Shown: in pieces, positions 33,663-47,047 of the stretch
Position numbering within the stretch: position 1 is the stretch's first letter
How the letters are laid out: each line of letters begins with the position of its first letter
NCBI RefSeq assembly: GCF_001625215.2
Contig: NC_030381.2
Span: forward strand, 49,437,214 to 49,501,213
Reading direction: 5' to 3'
Length of the DNA: 64,000 nucleotides
DNA from: Daucus carota subsp. sativus
Taxonomy: Eukaryota > Streptophyta > Magnoliopsida > Apiales > Apiaceae
Position numbers and translations under genes: made by a program
The notes under the pieces: generated by a model
Seen by the model: the letters and a program-made list of their open reading frames with translations, nothing else
Database searches by the model: none
Told to the model about the DNA's origin: nothing

Positions 33663-36600
33663 TGTCTCTCCCTCTCTCCCTCTATGTGTGTGAAATTGTT
33701 AGCTAGTCAATTTGCTTTTTTGACTTCTTCCACCTGATTTTTTTTTATTGTATGTTGTAATATGTGTGATCGTAGCTGTGGAATAACAACACTGTCAGCT
33801 TCTGGAATGTTACTGCCTAGTTCTTTCTTTGGTCCTAAACTAGCTAAGCATATTGTTGGTGCTACTGATGCATCAATGCCTGATTTTGCTTTTGTATTGA
33901 CTGTTGCTTCTGTCATTGAGCCATTTTTGTCGAACCGAGATAATTTAGCCCAGGTTTGTATGTGATTACCATGTTTGTCGTCCCCATTTGAAGTTTTATA
34001 TTAATCATCTGTTCTGTTATGCTGATTTTTATTTGAAATTAAAAATTGGTGGTTTGTTTCCTACACTAGCAGGCAAAGAATACGTTGATTACTGGTTCTC
34101 AGATTGATATAATGGTTGAGGTAGTAGCTATTACATTATTCAGTTATTTGTTTTTTTTATTCGTCCAAGTAGATTAGATTGGAGGGTCAAAATTAATGCA
34201 CTAACTTTTTGTCATCAGGGAAAGACGGGAACGGGAGATGGAACAAATATGGTGCATAAGAACGCTAATTGGCTATCTGCCAAACTTTTAACGTTGGTAC
34301 ATATTTTGAGAACACCCTGTGTTTTCGTGTGTTAACTTGCTTGTACTTCTATCACATCTGTTGAAACTGTTTTTTTCTTATCTTTGTGGTTATCTTTGTC
34401 CTATACATTTCTTTTAAATGTTCACATGATGATAAACTATACTTAAAGGTAGATATTCCTGTGGCATCTGATGCTGTCCAATCACTTATTGAATCGTCAA
34501 CTGGTGCTTTAGACCATGGCTGGGAAGTTGGTTGGTCCTTGTCCTCGTACAGTAATGACGCTCAACCTCTGTTGAATTCTCTTCAAAAACAGGTGTGTGG
34601 TACCCTGTCTCAATCATTTTTTTCTCTCTCTGTCGCTACTTATATGTATCTGCAGGTGTTTATGTGACCATCGTTTTTTTTTATGCACTTGGAAATGAGC
34701 TGTTAGGATTGAAGGGCAAGATTATAGCACACTTAAGTGCACTGATACATGCATTTGATATGAGACTAAAACATAAATTAGTTAATAATCTTCAGAATCT
34801 AATATTTCAGCAACAGTAACGTGATGATTAAAGAATGCAACCGGCTTCTCATTTTTCGCATGTGACAATGTACAATCAACTACTTATATGTCAAACCAAC
34901 TCTGTATCTATAGTTTACAGATTAGTAAGATTGATATGAGTTCAGTGTTTGTTCTTCTAGTTTGCCTTTTCACATTTACTATTGGAGAAACGGAACTTCT
35001 AAAAATTTGATTGCCTAGTATATCATCTAATATGAATTTTCAACTTCTCGTACCAGGTTCATCAATCTTCCATGCAAAACAAGGGTCAAAGGGTAGTGGA
35101 AGAATCAAGTAATTCTGGTATGATAGGAAAGTCCACTGCCAGGATTGCTATACTAGGAGTATCCTCGGCACTTGTAAAGGTACTTCCATTATTATATTAC
35201 TCTCTCCTTAGCATACATGAAGTAGATAATATGTCATACTGCATGTAGAATCTAAATAATTTCCCTCTCACTTTTACTTTGATTATAGTCTAGTAGCATC
35301 AGATGAATAACAGAGTGATTAATGGTGTCTAGGATTTTCCCAAGTTAAGCATTTCAGGCACAAGTAATAGAGGAGATCTTCTCCTGGCAATGGGCTCACC
35401 TTTTGGTGTCTTATCTCCTGTGCACTTCTTCAACAGGTAGCCGTTTGAATGTGTGCTCAAATTTCTTAGTTGTCACCTAATTTACATTTGCATATTAATG
35501 TCAGATTACATAATTTCATGGTAATGCACTGATGCTCGCCTGATGCCTCAAATTTGGCTAAATATAGTTAATGTTGATCTATTAGTGTTATTTGGCACTA
35601 TTTTTAGTGCTGTCAGGGCTTTGCATATTGGCTCTTTAGATGAGAAATTGAGAATTACCCCTATTGATATGTGAGAATACTCTTTTCTGATTTTGCTTGA
35701 TATCAAACTTGCTTTTTTGCTTCTGAATGTTCAATATTTCCACTTTCTGGAACTTGAATCAGTATATCCGTGGGATCAGTTGCAAATTGTTATCCAGCTG
35801 CTTCTTCCAATAGCACACTATTGATGGCGGATATTCGGTGTCTTCCAGGTGCAAGCATTTTCCTGCGTTTGTATATTTGTATTTGTGATAAAGGGATTCA
35901 TCTTATATTTGGACACAAAATTTATCAGGAACGGAAGGTTGTCCAGTTTTTGGTGAAAATGGCCAACTTATTGGCATCATGACAAGACCACTACGACAAA
36001 GGAGTAGTGGTGCTGAAATCCAGGTAGCCAGGAAATCATTGGCCACTCCTTTCTTACAGCAGGCCTGTTATGGCGCATGTAATTTCTAGTTTCTAAGTAA
36101 ACATATGCTCTCGAGTATAAAGTAAGAAGTTACATTTAGTATTTTGAAATCATTTCCCGGTTCTTGGAACGCTGAAGTAATGTTTCATAAAATTGGTAAA
36201 ATGTCAGAACCGATATAATTTCTAATAAGTTACTTTATGAACAATGAACTTTATAATAAGAAAGGGGTTTACTTCTAGCATCTAGCCTGTGATTTATTGC
36301 ATACAAATTTATGTGAAAGACTGTTTTTGTTACAGCTGTTGATTCCATGGGAAGTCATTGCATCTTCTTGCAGCAACTTATCAGAAGAGGAACCACAATA
36401 CTTGTTGAAATGGAATCAAACTAAAAATGTGAACTCGGATTTGCTGAAAAAGATGTCTCCTGTAAACCGTCTCGACCTGGGTGAGTCGTTCGATTGTATT
36501 TACGAGAAACCTCCACAATCATCCATCAAGAAAGCAATGGCTTCAATCTGTCTTATAACAGTTGATGATGGAGCATGGGCATCTGGTATTTTGCTGAACA

Positions 36601-38795
36601 ATAAAGGGCTGGTTCTAACAAATGCTCACCTTTTGGAACCATGGAGGTTCAGAAAAACAGCTTCAGGTGAAAAATCTGGAGCAAAATCAGAGGTAATCTT
36701 TATGCGGTCGAATTCTGTATCACCAGAAAATAAGATATCTGATAGCCACACAAAGAATTGGGATTTGCTATCAGCAGAAGTTATGCCTGTAGATTTATCT
36801 GTATCTGATGAGCGCAGGGGAGGTAAATTTAATGTGGTCAATACGCATAGGAGTATACGAGTTCGCTTGGACAACAAAGAGCCTTGGATTTGGGTTGATG
36901 CCAGGGTTCTGTACATATCTCAAGGACCTCTGGATGTTGCACTTCTTCAGCTTGATTATGCTCCTGAACATCTTTTTCCTATTGCTGTGGACTTCACTTG
37001 CCCCAATCCCGGATCGAAAGCCTGTGTTGTTGGACATGGTTTAGTTGGACCTCGACGTGGTAGATATTCCCTAAATCTTTCTTATCTGCTTTTGAGGGGT
37101 TTAGGCCATGCTTTAAAGTACTTAAATATATATGCATAATTAGAAGATGCGAGTCTGTTCACAAGAATCTTGTCAACAACTAGAGTCTTAGAATAGGTGG
37201 ACAAGTACATATTTTTATCGTCCATTCTGATATTCACAGATTCACGTCATGATAATTAGGGATGATTTTGACTTGGCTGATTTTTTGAAATATCATACAA
37301 GTGATGATAAATATATATTTTTTTGGCTTTTGCACCCTAAATATTTATTACAAATCGACTAGAGGACTATATATATTATTCTCTAAATTCTAATTATTTC
37401 AGCCTTTGAGGCTTATGCCATATGTTAGATATGTGATGTTGCTTAAGATATATGTATGACCATCCATTATTAAAATCATTTGAGCACGTGAACTTATTTC
37501 TTAAACATGCAAGGTGTTATTTTAAATAATGTTTTATATAGACTTGGATTCTGTGTTGTTTCTAAGAATCTCATTTTAGGATTTTTTATATCTTTTTGTC
37601 TTCACACATAACTCAACTATCGGTGTTAAGCATTTAACATATAATCATGTAACCTATGAAAATTTGATCTGGACAATAGTCGGAGTCACAGACATATACC
37701 AAGATGCTGTAAGAAACAATTGATGTATTGTAAATGTATCTTAACATATTACATCTTGCTGTGATGTTACTGGTAATAAGCATATAAATGATTTATTACA
37801 TGTTCTGTTTAAATATTACTGAGACCTTTCATATTTCTCTTGTAAAATTTGTTTATCATTTATTTTGTTTCAGACTTCTTTCCATCTGCCTGCCTCGGTG
37901 TGGTAGCAAAAGTAGTCAAAGCAAGGAGGCCTCCAACCCATCAATCAGGTGACCAAGAGAATGAATATGAGCTCATTCCAGCAATGATTGAAACAACAGC
38001 TGCTGTGCATCCTGGGGGGAGTGGTGGTGCTGTGGTAAATTCAGATGGTCATATGATTGGCCTTGTCACAAGGTATAATATTCTTGTGCTACATTCAAGT
38101 GATGTGCCACTTGTTACATTTTGGTTAATTATCTTTATAGAACTGCTTGGTTTTGTTTTTCTATAGAATGTTGAGGCTAGTCATAAAGTTTAGTTTGCTT
38201 GTGCCTTTTGTGGATCACACCTACCTGAGTTGCTTGGGGAAATACTGTATTGGCTGTTGGGTATCAAATGAGTCTAGGGACATCATAGTTGAAGGTGTAA
38301 ACTGAACCTTATAAATATAAATTGATGTTGATGCAGCAATGCAAGGCATGGTGGAGGGGTGCTTATACCACATCTGAATTTCAGCATTCCATGCGCAGCT
38401 CTGGAACCTATTATCAAGTTCTCAAAAGGTTATTAGCCTCATTTTTTTTGAAATAGCTCTCATTCTTGTTACATTTTCGGATAACATACAATCAGGCATG
38501 TGCTAAGTTCCGTACTATTATAATGTCAGACATGCAGAATTTATCACTTCTGGAAGATCTTGACAAACCAAATGAATATATATCTTCTGTCTGGGCCTTG
38601 GTGCCTCCGGTAACTCCCAAGCCAGGCCCCTATTTGCCTGATTCACCAGAATTTTTATCAGGTGATAACTCCAAAGATGTGAAGGGTTCTCGATTTGCAA
38701 AATTCATAGCTGAAAGACAGGAAATGCTAAAGAAGACTTCTGAATCAGATAAAGTAGATGGCCCTTTTACCAAATTTCTTCCTAGCAAGTTGTGA
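33372..38795 (+). CDS. DEG15: Glyoxysomal/peroxisomal processing protease DEG15
   Basis: Fourteen exons: 33372-33437, 33555-33601, 33776-33953, 34073-34120, 34219-34296, 34449-34592, 35057-35179, 35333-35436, 35763-35848, 35929-36023, 36336-37059, 37874-38072, 38337-38428 and 38530-38795. They sum to 2250 bases (749 residues) with consistent phases. The trypsin-like triad is H421 ([10 protein letters not shown]), D523 (PLDVALLQL) and S614 (HPGGSGGAV). The C-terminus is Ser-Lys-Leu, a type 1 peroxisomal signal. Known role: cleaves N-terminal PTS2 presequences from imported matrix enzymes. The N-terminal half has a related lobe whose serine motif reads [11 protein letters not shown], so it looks non-catalytic. 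Slightly longer than the roughly 709 residues I recall for Arabidopsis. Identity is strong; the exon 4 start could move by one codon. Confidence 0.94.
33606..33680. repeat. (TC)n-(TG)n microsatellite in DEG15 intron 2
   Basis: TC repeats from about 33606 are followed by TG repeats, then a short TC-rich tail. Intronic and likely length-variable. Confidence 0.93.
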
Positions 38796-41700
38796 CAGTT
38801 GCCCAATTCCAGTATAAACTAGGAAGAAACTGCCACCAACTGGAAATATACTTTGAAGTCCCACTAGAAGCCATGAAAAAATGTATATTACCAAGCTTTT
38901 GTTGTAGTCTGTTTTTTTTGTTCATCTCCTTGGAGAGAATCAGGTGTTTTATCTGCAGGCTTATACTGTGTTCAATCAGGGTGAAGTACAATTGTAAAGC
39001 TATTCTATGTGTTATATACGGATTTCATACCAACATTGAGCTTTTAGATGATACCAGATAATACAACTTGAATTAGTGTAATATTTTCATATTTTGGCTG
39101 TTATGTCCTGAACTATTTTTTAATTTAGTTATCTTCTTTTAACTTCTATCCGATTTAATATACTTTTAGTATTTGATGCTACACAGTACATGATTGTTTA
39201 ATTTTTACCCTACGACCTTTACAGTTATTGATCCAATAGATGTTCAAAAACATGGCCACCTTATTACTTGTGTTAGTGCTACAGCATCTATCACCATTTC
39301 GCTTCACATCAATGTTTATATTCCCCATAATTGTGCCTTCACACTTGATTTAACTTATGGTCCCCGTCATAAAAATTATTGATCATACCTAACATGTATT
39401 TTTCTAATAAAAACAATAATTTTGGTCGGATATGGCTACGGCGATTAACAAATTTCCACTATTCGTTTGAATGGAAGCGAGGCAGCCAGTGGCCCAGGAC
39501 ACATTTGGTGTCAACACTGATCAATCAGCCCGAATTAATCACATTTCTGGACTTAGCAATTCAAAAACTTTCTGAATTTTTGTATTAACACAAGTTTTCG
39601 AGGGGAGAAAGTGGTGGAAGAACAAAAGTGGCACTGGTATGAATATGTTGGACTGGGAAAAAAAATAAGGCATGCAGATGGTGGGAGATCTTTGTCTGTA
39701 CATTCTTTTAGGTGCAATGTGACCTGTCAGCCTTCGAGGGATCATCTCAATCCCTTTGATTCTTCGTGCATGCGTTCTCTCTTTTCGGTCCTATATATTG
39801 TTTCAATAATTAGCTTCAACAGTGTACTATATATATAGTTTGATATTAATAAGAAAATTTTAAAATTTATCACCATAATGATATTTTTATTGTGTGAAAA
39901 TTACACAATATATATTTTATTCTAAATATAAAATAAAATATAGATGAGTTACGTCGTTTCAACTCATTAAAAAAATGAAAAAAACTAGATTAAAAAAAAT
40001 ATTGTATTCAAAAGAGTAAGATATTTGGAGAGTGATGAAATCGGAAACTATTTTTAGTACCAAAATTACGTTTGGTTATTAAATTATAACAATATCTATT
40101 TATATATAGCTTAACAATTCGTATATTAAAAAGATAATAGAGAACTATAGCCTAAATGGTTAATTTCATCAATAAATTTTTTAATTCTTACAATAATTTT
40201 TTTTGGGTTTTTCTATTAGTGTGCCTATGAAACACATGCTAAGCATTAAATTTCATGTATTTAACTCTCTTTGAGTAATACTTATTATTAATTATTAATA
40301 ATAATGAACCTTCTATATACAAAAATTCCACCAATCAAAATAAATTATATATATCAACTTTAAAGCTTATCATGCATGTACATGACACACACCAGCCATT
40401 ATCGGGGCCTGATCAGGTAAAAAAGTTAACATGTATATGAAAAACAAATGATGTAATAATAAGTATAATATTATTAATATCTAGCTAGAAGCTAAGCTCA
40501 TGTATCTCAGTCTCAGTCTCAGAGTGAGAGTAATGTGAGTATTTTGCTAAAAGTTGATCGAAGTAGATGAGATGTATTACGACAAATGTTTGGGGTTGAG
40601 AAATTTGTTGGGAACTACAAAATGAGTTAGTTCCCCTGACATAGAATATATGCTTCTACTTTAGTTTTCCATTTTAATATCAGTAGTTGCTCTTCACATG
40701 GGCTCCTCATGGTTCTCAGAATTTTTCAGTTTATCTTCTCTCTTTTTACGTCGTATGATTATATGCAGGTTGCGGGTTTTTTATCATATAAATTATTATT
40801 AAATATTGTATTTATCACATTAAGTTATAAATAATTATTAATATATTTTATTAATAATATACAATAACCCCTGTAATATCCGCTTCTAATTTCTTTAAGA
40901 TATATAATAGCTTTTCTATCCGCTTTTAAATTCTTGGAGTTAATAATATTGTTTTGATGAAAATAAAAAATCTCTAACCCTATATTAATTCAATGATAAT
41001 GATATATAAACTATTCTAATATATATGAAGTTCTCTTTAAAATAGTAAAATAATAATATTTTATTATCAGTGAAAATATAATCTTAAAGATACTGTATAT
41101 TGTAATAATATTATTCATCTATTACGAATAAAAATATTCGTCTTTTATGAACGGGCAAGCTCGTATATATTAGTCATATCCCATGCATACATGTGTGTCA
41201 CGAATCTAATATTAAGTTGACGGTATCTCTATATTGAAAATAGAAGACCAACTAAAGCTATACAGCACTAAGGAATAAAGCAGGATTGGCCATATATATT
41301 TGATGAGTTGGAGATTTAGAGTTCAAATTTCCACATGCTCTCTCTTGTCCCTTTCTCTTGGAGTTTCCGCTACCCCTTCATTCATTGTAGATATACTAAT
41401 ATACAATATGTATTCCACTTGAAATATATAAAGCTGATGGACTAATTTCTGCATATAAATGACACCTACATGCATTTTCTAGATACATAGCTCCTCCTTT
41501 TTGGTATTAAAATAGACCATCAAAGTTGGAATCAATGGCCACACACACATTTTGGTGTAAAAGTCTTAGTGGGTCGTATAAGGTTCAATAAGAACACGTT
41601 AGAACATGCACACTTTGATGACTGACTTGCCGCGTAGTAAACTGCCGAACCGTTAGTTATCCTATAAAAGAATGTTTTGTTTAACCTTGGTACATTGAGT

Positions 41701-42960
41701 ACGAAATTTGGTAGAATTACGTATGAATTGATGTTTTATAATAGAATATATTAGATGATCTTGTCTCTCATTCTGTCATAATTTAAAAAATTTGGAGGGT
41801 TGAACATTTGATATTTTCATTATTAAATATGAAAATTAAAATAGGTTATCAAACTAAATTGGATTTTGATTTTCTATCAGAATTGAAATCATATTCTCAC
41901 TTACGAGAATATCGAAATGTCCCGGATAAACGAATCTGATTCTTCCACGAGTATGAACTTCTGTTAAATGATCAATCATATTAAAATCATATGCTTATAT
42001 CCTGATCACGATTTTATATGTACATTATAATTAGTTTTAGTTTTTATAAATGAGAATAGATTATACTTTTAAAAAATTAAGGTTGGCAACAAATAATGCA
42101 ATTATATGTAGTGATTTAAAATAATCACAGTTGAAAGTTCAGTGAGGCCAACTAGATCATCAAAATTATAGTAGATAGCCGTATGGGCTATTCACAGCGA
42201 AACTAGATCATCACGACAACTTAAATTCTGGTTGATAGCCGTGTTGGCTATTCATTATCATATATTATAGACATTTTTATAATGGGAATAAAAATAATGA
42301 TGATATACCATCTTTTTCATAACTTTATTTAGAATAAACCCGATCATCAGTTAAAATCGACCCTCCCTTATCGATTTTATTATGCTTAGAAAACAATTGA
42401 TCATTTTTTGTCCTTTTTATTATGATCATTTTTGCTGATTGATTTTGTCCTTTTTTTTTTTAAGTTGAGAGACAAGAGTCAAATTTGTCCGTTTAAGAAC
42501 TTTACCTACGTTCTAGTATATAACCATCATTGTGGTAATGTACATGCATACATATACATGTTGCCGCCCGGATATATTGAATCAGGCGACACTTTAAAAT
42601 GTAATGATAACACGGTGACTAATGACAGCCCATCTCAGACAGAATATATGAACTCGCGATCTTAGGGATAGGGATGTATATATAGCACTTAAACTAAAAT
42701 ATACACAAACCCACAATCATCGATCCATATTAGCTGTGTTATCATATATGATCATATGGTGGGGTTTATTATAATAAGCTAGTGTGTTAGTAATAATTTA
42801 GGTTTTGATTAATTAATCCGTATTAAGGAAAGGAATTGGGAAGTGGGATATGGTGTGTCGTCTATGATTACCTCGGGTACGTAGTGAACTCTGAGATTTT
42901 CCATTATCTAAATTGATCTCCATCTGTCTACGGAATTTGTGTCACTAGACTCACCACTCG
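38796..42960. other. Intergenic DNA between DEG15 and the Dof gene
   Basis: The first 250 bases are probably DEG15 3' untranslated sequence. The rest is AT-rich with only short chance frames. A weak two-copy repeat near 42150-42260 shares tagatcatca and tgatagccgt or agatagccgt. No gene, RNA or element with defined ends was recognised. Confidence 0.45.
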
Positions 42961-43665
42961 AGGACTCTACATAGACCAATAATACGCTTGTGCCTCTCTC
43001 CAGTGTGATCTCTCTTTGTATTAAAACTCTCTCATAGGGTGTCATTCATAGATCACCCTCTAATATTCCTATCTTAATCATTTTCTTAATCTATAATAAT
43101 ATATTGAATCAAGAGATAAATTTAGTTTTCTTAAGATTAAAATCAAAGGGGTTGATGGGATTGGGTAACACAAGTGATAGTTTTTTCCATGATATTGGGG
43201 GATATCTCGATTCGACTCGGGTCATTAAGAAGTGTATTAGGAAGTTTCGGGAAAAATACGCTTTTATAAATAGGTAAGTTTAAATATTTAAGAAAAATTA
43301 AGAGGGTCCCCTCAGTTTGAATAGAAAGCACTCTAAGGACTCTACATAGACCAATAATATGCTTGTGTCTCTCTCCAGTGTGATCTCTCTCTTTGTATTC
43401 AAACGTCTCATAGGCTCATCCATAGATCACTCTCTATTCCCATCTTAATATTTTTTCAATTTATGATATATATTGAATAAAAAATTAAATTTAGTTTCGT
43501 TGAGGTTGAAATCAAGAGAGACGCATGTGATGAATAACACAAATGGTGAGTTTTTTTATATTTCAATATCTCGATTCAGACTCTTCATCACTAGGAAGTA
43601 TACATGTCAAAATATTAAAGAAAAATCAAGAGGGTCCCCTCAATGTGAATAGAAAAGCACTTTAA
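42961..43665. repeat. Two-copy tandem duplication, units of about 375 and 330 bp
   Basis: Both copies open with aggactctacatagaccaat and close with agagggtcccctca then tgaatagaaa. They share the blocks ctctctccagtgtgatctct and tctcataggg or tctcatagg. They are diverged by many substitutions and deletions. They lie 0.5-1.2 kb upstream of the Dof start, so may affect its promoter region. Confidence 0.85.
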
Positions 43666-43901
43666 TCTGCATGCTTAACGAATTTAATAACTTGAAACAT
43701 TTGTTAATCTGCGGTGCAAACAAAATAGAATCTGTCACGTGAAAAAGAAATGAAAATTACTTAATTAATTGAAGCACGTACATTCACCATCCGAATATTT
43801 ATCTCTTCCGAGAGGCTCATGTCTCGCCACCTGCTCTTGTCTGTTGAGTGTTTGTAACATCTCTAGAGCTTCGTAGAAACAAAGGACATCGAAGCTGCAA
43901 G

Positions 43902-44154
43902 GTAAGTGTGAAGAAATGGCACTCATCATCTCTACAAACACTAATGAATGGCCACAGGTTCTTCTTTAAATTCCTTTTCCCCACCCCCCAATTATATGAG
44001 AACAAAACATGACCCCAGTGTGTTCTTGTTTTTTTGCTTTTGGAAGAGAATATTATTTAGTTTTGTGTAATGCTTTCTTTTGCTTGTTATTTTTACCCTA
44101 ATAACCCCTTCTTCAAACCCCTTTCCTTTTTCTTTTTCTGCTCTTTTTGTGCAG
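43902..44154 (+). other. Intron in the Dof 5' leader
   Basis: A strong donor (gcaag then gtaagtgtg) and a strong acceptor (ctctttttgtgcag) bracket 253 bases. The sequence upstream of the donor would be leader exon 1. The intron contains the ATG at 44080 that opens a longer frame, so that ATG would be spliced out and is not the start. Confidence 0.75.
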
Positions 44155-44158
44155 ATTG

Positions 44159-44173
44159 ATGATCAGAACTTGA
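44159..44173 (+). promoter_or_regulatory. Four-codon upstream ORF overlapping the Dof start
   Basis: Just after the leader acceptor, an ATG encodes Met-Ile-Arg-Thr and ends in TGA. The last base of that stop is the first base of the Dof start codon, giving TGATG. This could reduce Dof translation or route it through reinitiation. Confidence 0.55.
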
Positions 44174-45090
44174 TGGCATCAACAAATATGGGTGGAGACA
44201 AACCAACACAAGAACAAATCCAACAGCAACAAAACCTAGCACTAAAATGTCCTCGCTGTGATTCGGCAAACACTAAGTTCTGCTACTATAATAACTACAG
44301 CTTGTCTCAGCCGAGGCACTTCTGTAAGGCTTGCAAACGTTACTGGACTCGCGGAGGAACCCTAAGGAATGTTCCGGTTGGGGGAGGTTGTAGGAAGAAC
44401 AAGAGGGTTAAAAGGCCTGCGGCGGCTGCCAGTTCTACCCCGGTGGCTGTGGACTTGTCTAATAATTCAGCTAAATCAGCTCCAATATCTGCTATAAATT
44501 CTTCCAATCCCTTGTTTTACCATGGCTTGCAGCACAATAATCTGAACCCTAATTCTTCAGAGCTCAATCTTTCTTTTAATTCTAGGGTTGATCATGGAGG
44601 TAATAATTCGTTGTTCGAATATGATCTTCAACCTCAGATTAGTTCCTTAGGGTTTTCATCTTCTGGACAAATAATGGGGGGTGATCTTGTTCCGAAATCA
44701 ATGCTGTCAAGCTACCATCACCTTCCGAATTTTGGGTCTTTCAGCTCAAGTGTTTCGGCTTCTCCCTCAATGGCTTCCCTTCTTTCGAACATTCAACAGC
44801 AAAAGGTGTTGTCCAGTGGTGTTCTTGGAGATACTAGATCTGGAGGTAGCCATTTCCTTGGATTTTCTCAGTATGAAGATCATATGCAAATGCAAGGAAG
44901 TCATGATAATGGTGGTATGTCCTTAAAAGAGTTCAATACTGAAGAATCTCAAAATAGGTCAAATGACAATCAGATCCCACAAATGGTATCATCAGATCCT
45001 AATTCTATTATGTGGAATGCAAGTGGTGTTGGTTCCTGGCTTGATCCCGCGAAAAGTATTGGTTATAATTCAGTCCCTTCTTTGATCTAG
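44173..45090 (+). CDS. Dof-type zinc finger transcription factor
   Basis: 305 residues from the ATG after the leader intron. The Dof domain begins at about residue 25: [20 protein letters not shown], then [26 protein letters not shown]. The four zinc cysteines are in CPRC and CKAC with the usual spacing. Dof proteins bind AAAG sites in the nucleus. The rest is low-complexity, rich in Ser, Asn and Gln, with a C-terminal stretch around [13 protein letters not shown]. Position beside DEG15 matches the Dof gene neighbouring DEG15 in Arabidopsis (At1g28310, Dof1.4, from memory). A frame from 44080 would add 31 residues but is disfavoured by the splice acceptor. Confidence 0.93.
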   Translation: MASTNMGGDKPTQEQIQQQQNLALKCPRCDSANTKFCYYNNYSLSQPRHFCKACKRYWTRGGTLRNVPVGGGCRKNKRVKRPAAAASSTPVAVDLSNNSAKSAPISAINSSNPLFYHGLQHNNLNPNSSELNLSFNSRVDHGGNNSLFEYDLQPQISSLGFSSSGQIMGGDLVPKSMLSSYHHLPNFGSFSSSVSASPSMASLLSNIQQQKVLSSGVLGDTRSGGSHFLGFSQYEDHMQMQGSHDNGGMSLKEFNTEESQNRSNDNQIPQMVSSDPNSIMWNASGVGSWLDPAKSIGYNSVPSLI

Positions 45091-46756
45091 CAAACACTAC
45101 ACATCATTGAGTCTTATTTGATCTCCCTCTTTCCTCTTTTCCTTTCTCAATCTAGGGTAAATTGATGGTGATCTATGTTATATTAGCTTGCTAGCTAGGT
45201 ATTATCTTATTTCACTTAATTACTTATCTCTTTCTAGTGATTCATGTAAGGGCCACAAGGGAAAATAATTAGTTATGGAGGTTTCGAATGGATGGGAGGA
45301 GAATAGGATCGGAGTGATCATGTCAGCTGCAGAAGATGACTTCAGCCTTATAGTTTTACAATGCAAGGTTGAAGAATTTCATTTTTGCTCTGAGAGGAAC
45401 CTCGGATCCTCTTCTGTCTCATCAACAACAAAATATCCATGTCCAAGAATTCGGATGCAAGATCCTGCAGATCAATATAGTGAGTTGATTCAATTCTATC
45501 TTTTTAATTTGTGTATATATTGTGCATGGCATGCACTCATTTCGTGTGCATTTCCAGCACTTGTATTATTAGGACAACATGTTAAGGTTTTCTACTTTTC
45601 TTGGTCTAGAACTAAAACTAAGGGTTGGGAGTACATTAATTGGTATAGAAGAGAGGGGAATTTGTAAGTTCATAAAATGTGGATTCTTACTGTTTATTAA
45701 TTGGTTGCTCTTGGTATATCCATGTTTTTAGCTTTTATGGCATAATTATATATGTACATTGTCTCAGAAGTGTTAATGTCTTCTTGTTACAACATTAATC
45801 ACAGTATCACACAACTCACAAGTAGTTACAGTACTAAGTAGTTTAAAGATAGAAAAATGTGTTAGATGCAAGGAATTTGACAAGGAGAGATGAAAATGGT
45901 CCTTGTCAAGTTGGGGATGCAAGCTTGGAATCTAGTGCCTGGGTGCATTGTGATTGTACAGTCTGTAGTACATCCCTGGACCAGCTGATAGCTTGAGAGA
46001 ATTGGGAAGGACTCATTACTCTGACACATCCAATTCGAGTAAACAATAGTGACTACCACTATAATTTTTCACCTTGGAATCTAGCATATGTTGCTTTTCT
46101 CTTGTACTGTTTTGTATGACACACACTTTAACAGACATGCATGTATGTATAGAGAGCATATAAATCCTTCGTCTGAACAGATAATTGTTGCATCATACTT
46201 ATCGTGATCGATAAACATAAAATTAATATTTAAAGTCTTTGTGTAATTAACACAGATTGTGTTTTCAAGTTCTCCATCAAAAATGGTTATATATGTGGAA
46301 TCTTATATGGGGGTGTATTATAGAGAAAGAGAGTGTGTGGGGGAGGGGTAGTACTAGAGCAAGTTAAGAGTGTGTAGGTATAGGAGAAGTGGAGAAAAAG
46401 TGGGCAGCGCATGTTCTGGCTGTAATCAATTCAAGCACCGATTTTTCAGTGCAATCCCAGGTCAGACTGAGAGTGAGAGGTGAATAGAAAAGGAGCTTTC
46501 TTAAAATTCGTGAAATTATAGCCACATGTATTTTACCGGATTTATTATTGCATTCCATGCAATGACTTTATGTGATCGATCGATTCACTCATTGTTCTGT
46601 ACTCATAATTACAGAAAACTTGTATGCAGTGCGAGTCTTGTTCGGTGTGCTAAATCAAAAAGTTGATGAAAATAAAAATTTTAACAGTGTCCCAAAAATG
46701 TCTTAGATTGGTAGGACATTTTTCATTTGTTTAAGACCACTAATTCAAGTTTCATA
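45091..46756. other. Dof 3' region and intergenic DNA
   Basis: The first few hundred bases are likely 3' untranslated sequence. A 130-codon frame at 45275-45667 has no recognisable domain and is judged chance. Nothing else identified. Confidence 0.45.
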
Positions 46757-47047
46757 CTCCCTCCATCCCATTTTAAGTGTCCATTTTGCCAAAAACAAAT
46801 TTCCTAATATATGTGTCATACTCTTTAACCCATGCAACTTTTTACTAGTTCCAATATAGTATTAAATACAACTTACTAGTTCCAATATGAAAAAAGATCA
46901 AATACATAATAGGAGTGATATACATAATTAATATTTATAAAAACAAGGTGAATAGGTGTGTGAAGATAATGATAAAAACATTTACATTAATTGTTTCTAA
47001 GATGTGTGAAATTTGCAAAGTGGACACTTAAAATGGGATGGAGGGAG
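46757..47047. mobile_element. Stowaway MITE, 291 bp
   Basis: Inverted ends ctccctccatcccattttaa and the complement ending aaaatgggatggagggag are flanked by TA on both sides. The size and TA duplication suit the Tc1/mariner Stowaway group. Both ends are intact. Confidence 0.92.

Noticed and set aside
39379-39838. Short plus- and minus-strand frames downstream of DEG15
   Set aside because: No similarity to known proteins and no gene-like splice signals.
44080-44172. Upstream ATG giving a 336-residue Dof protein
   Set aside because: It lies before a strong splice acceptor and encodes a hydrophobic leader not expected of a Dof factor; the ATG at 44173 is preferred.
45275-45667. 130-codon frame after the Dof gene
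   Set aside because: No domain, no splice context, and it lies where the Dof 3' untranslated region should be.
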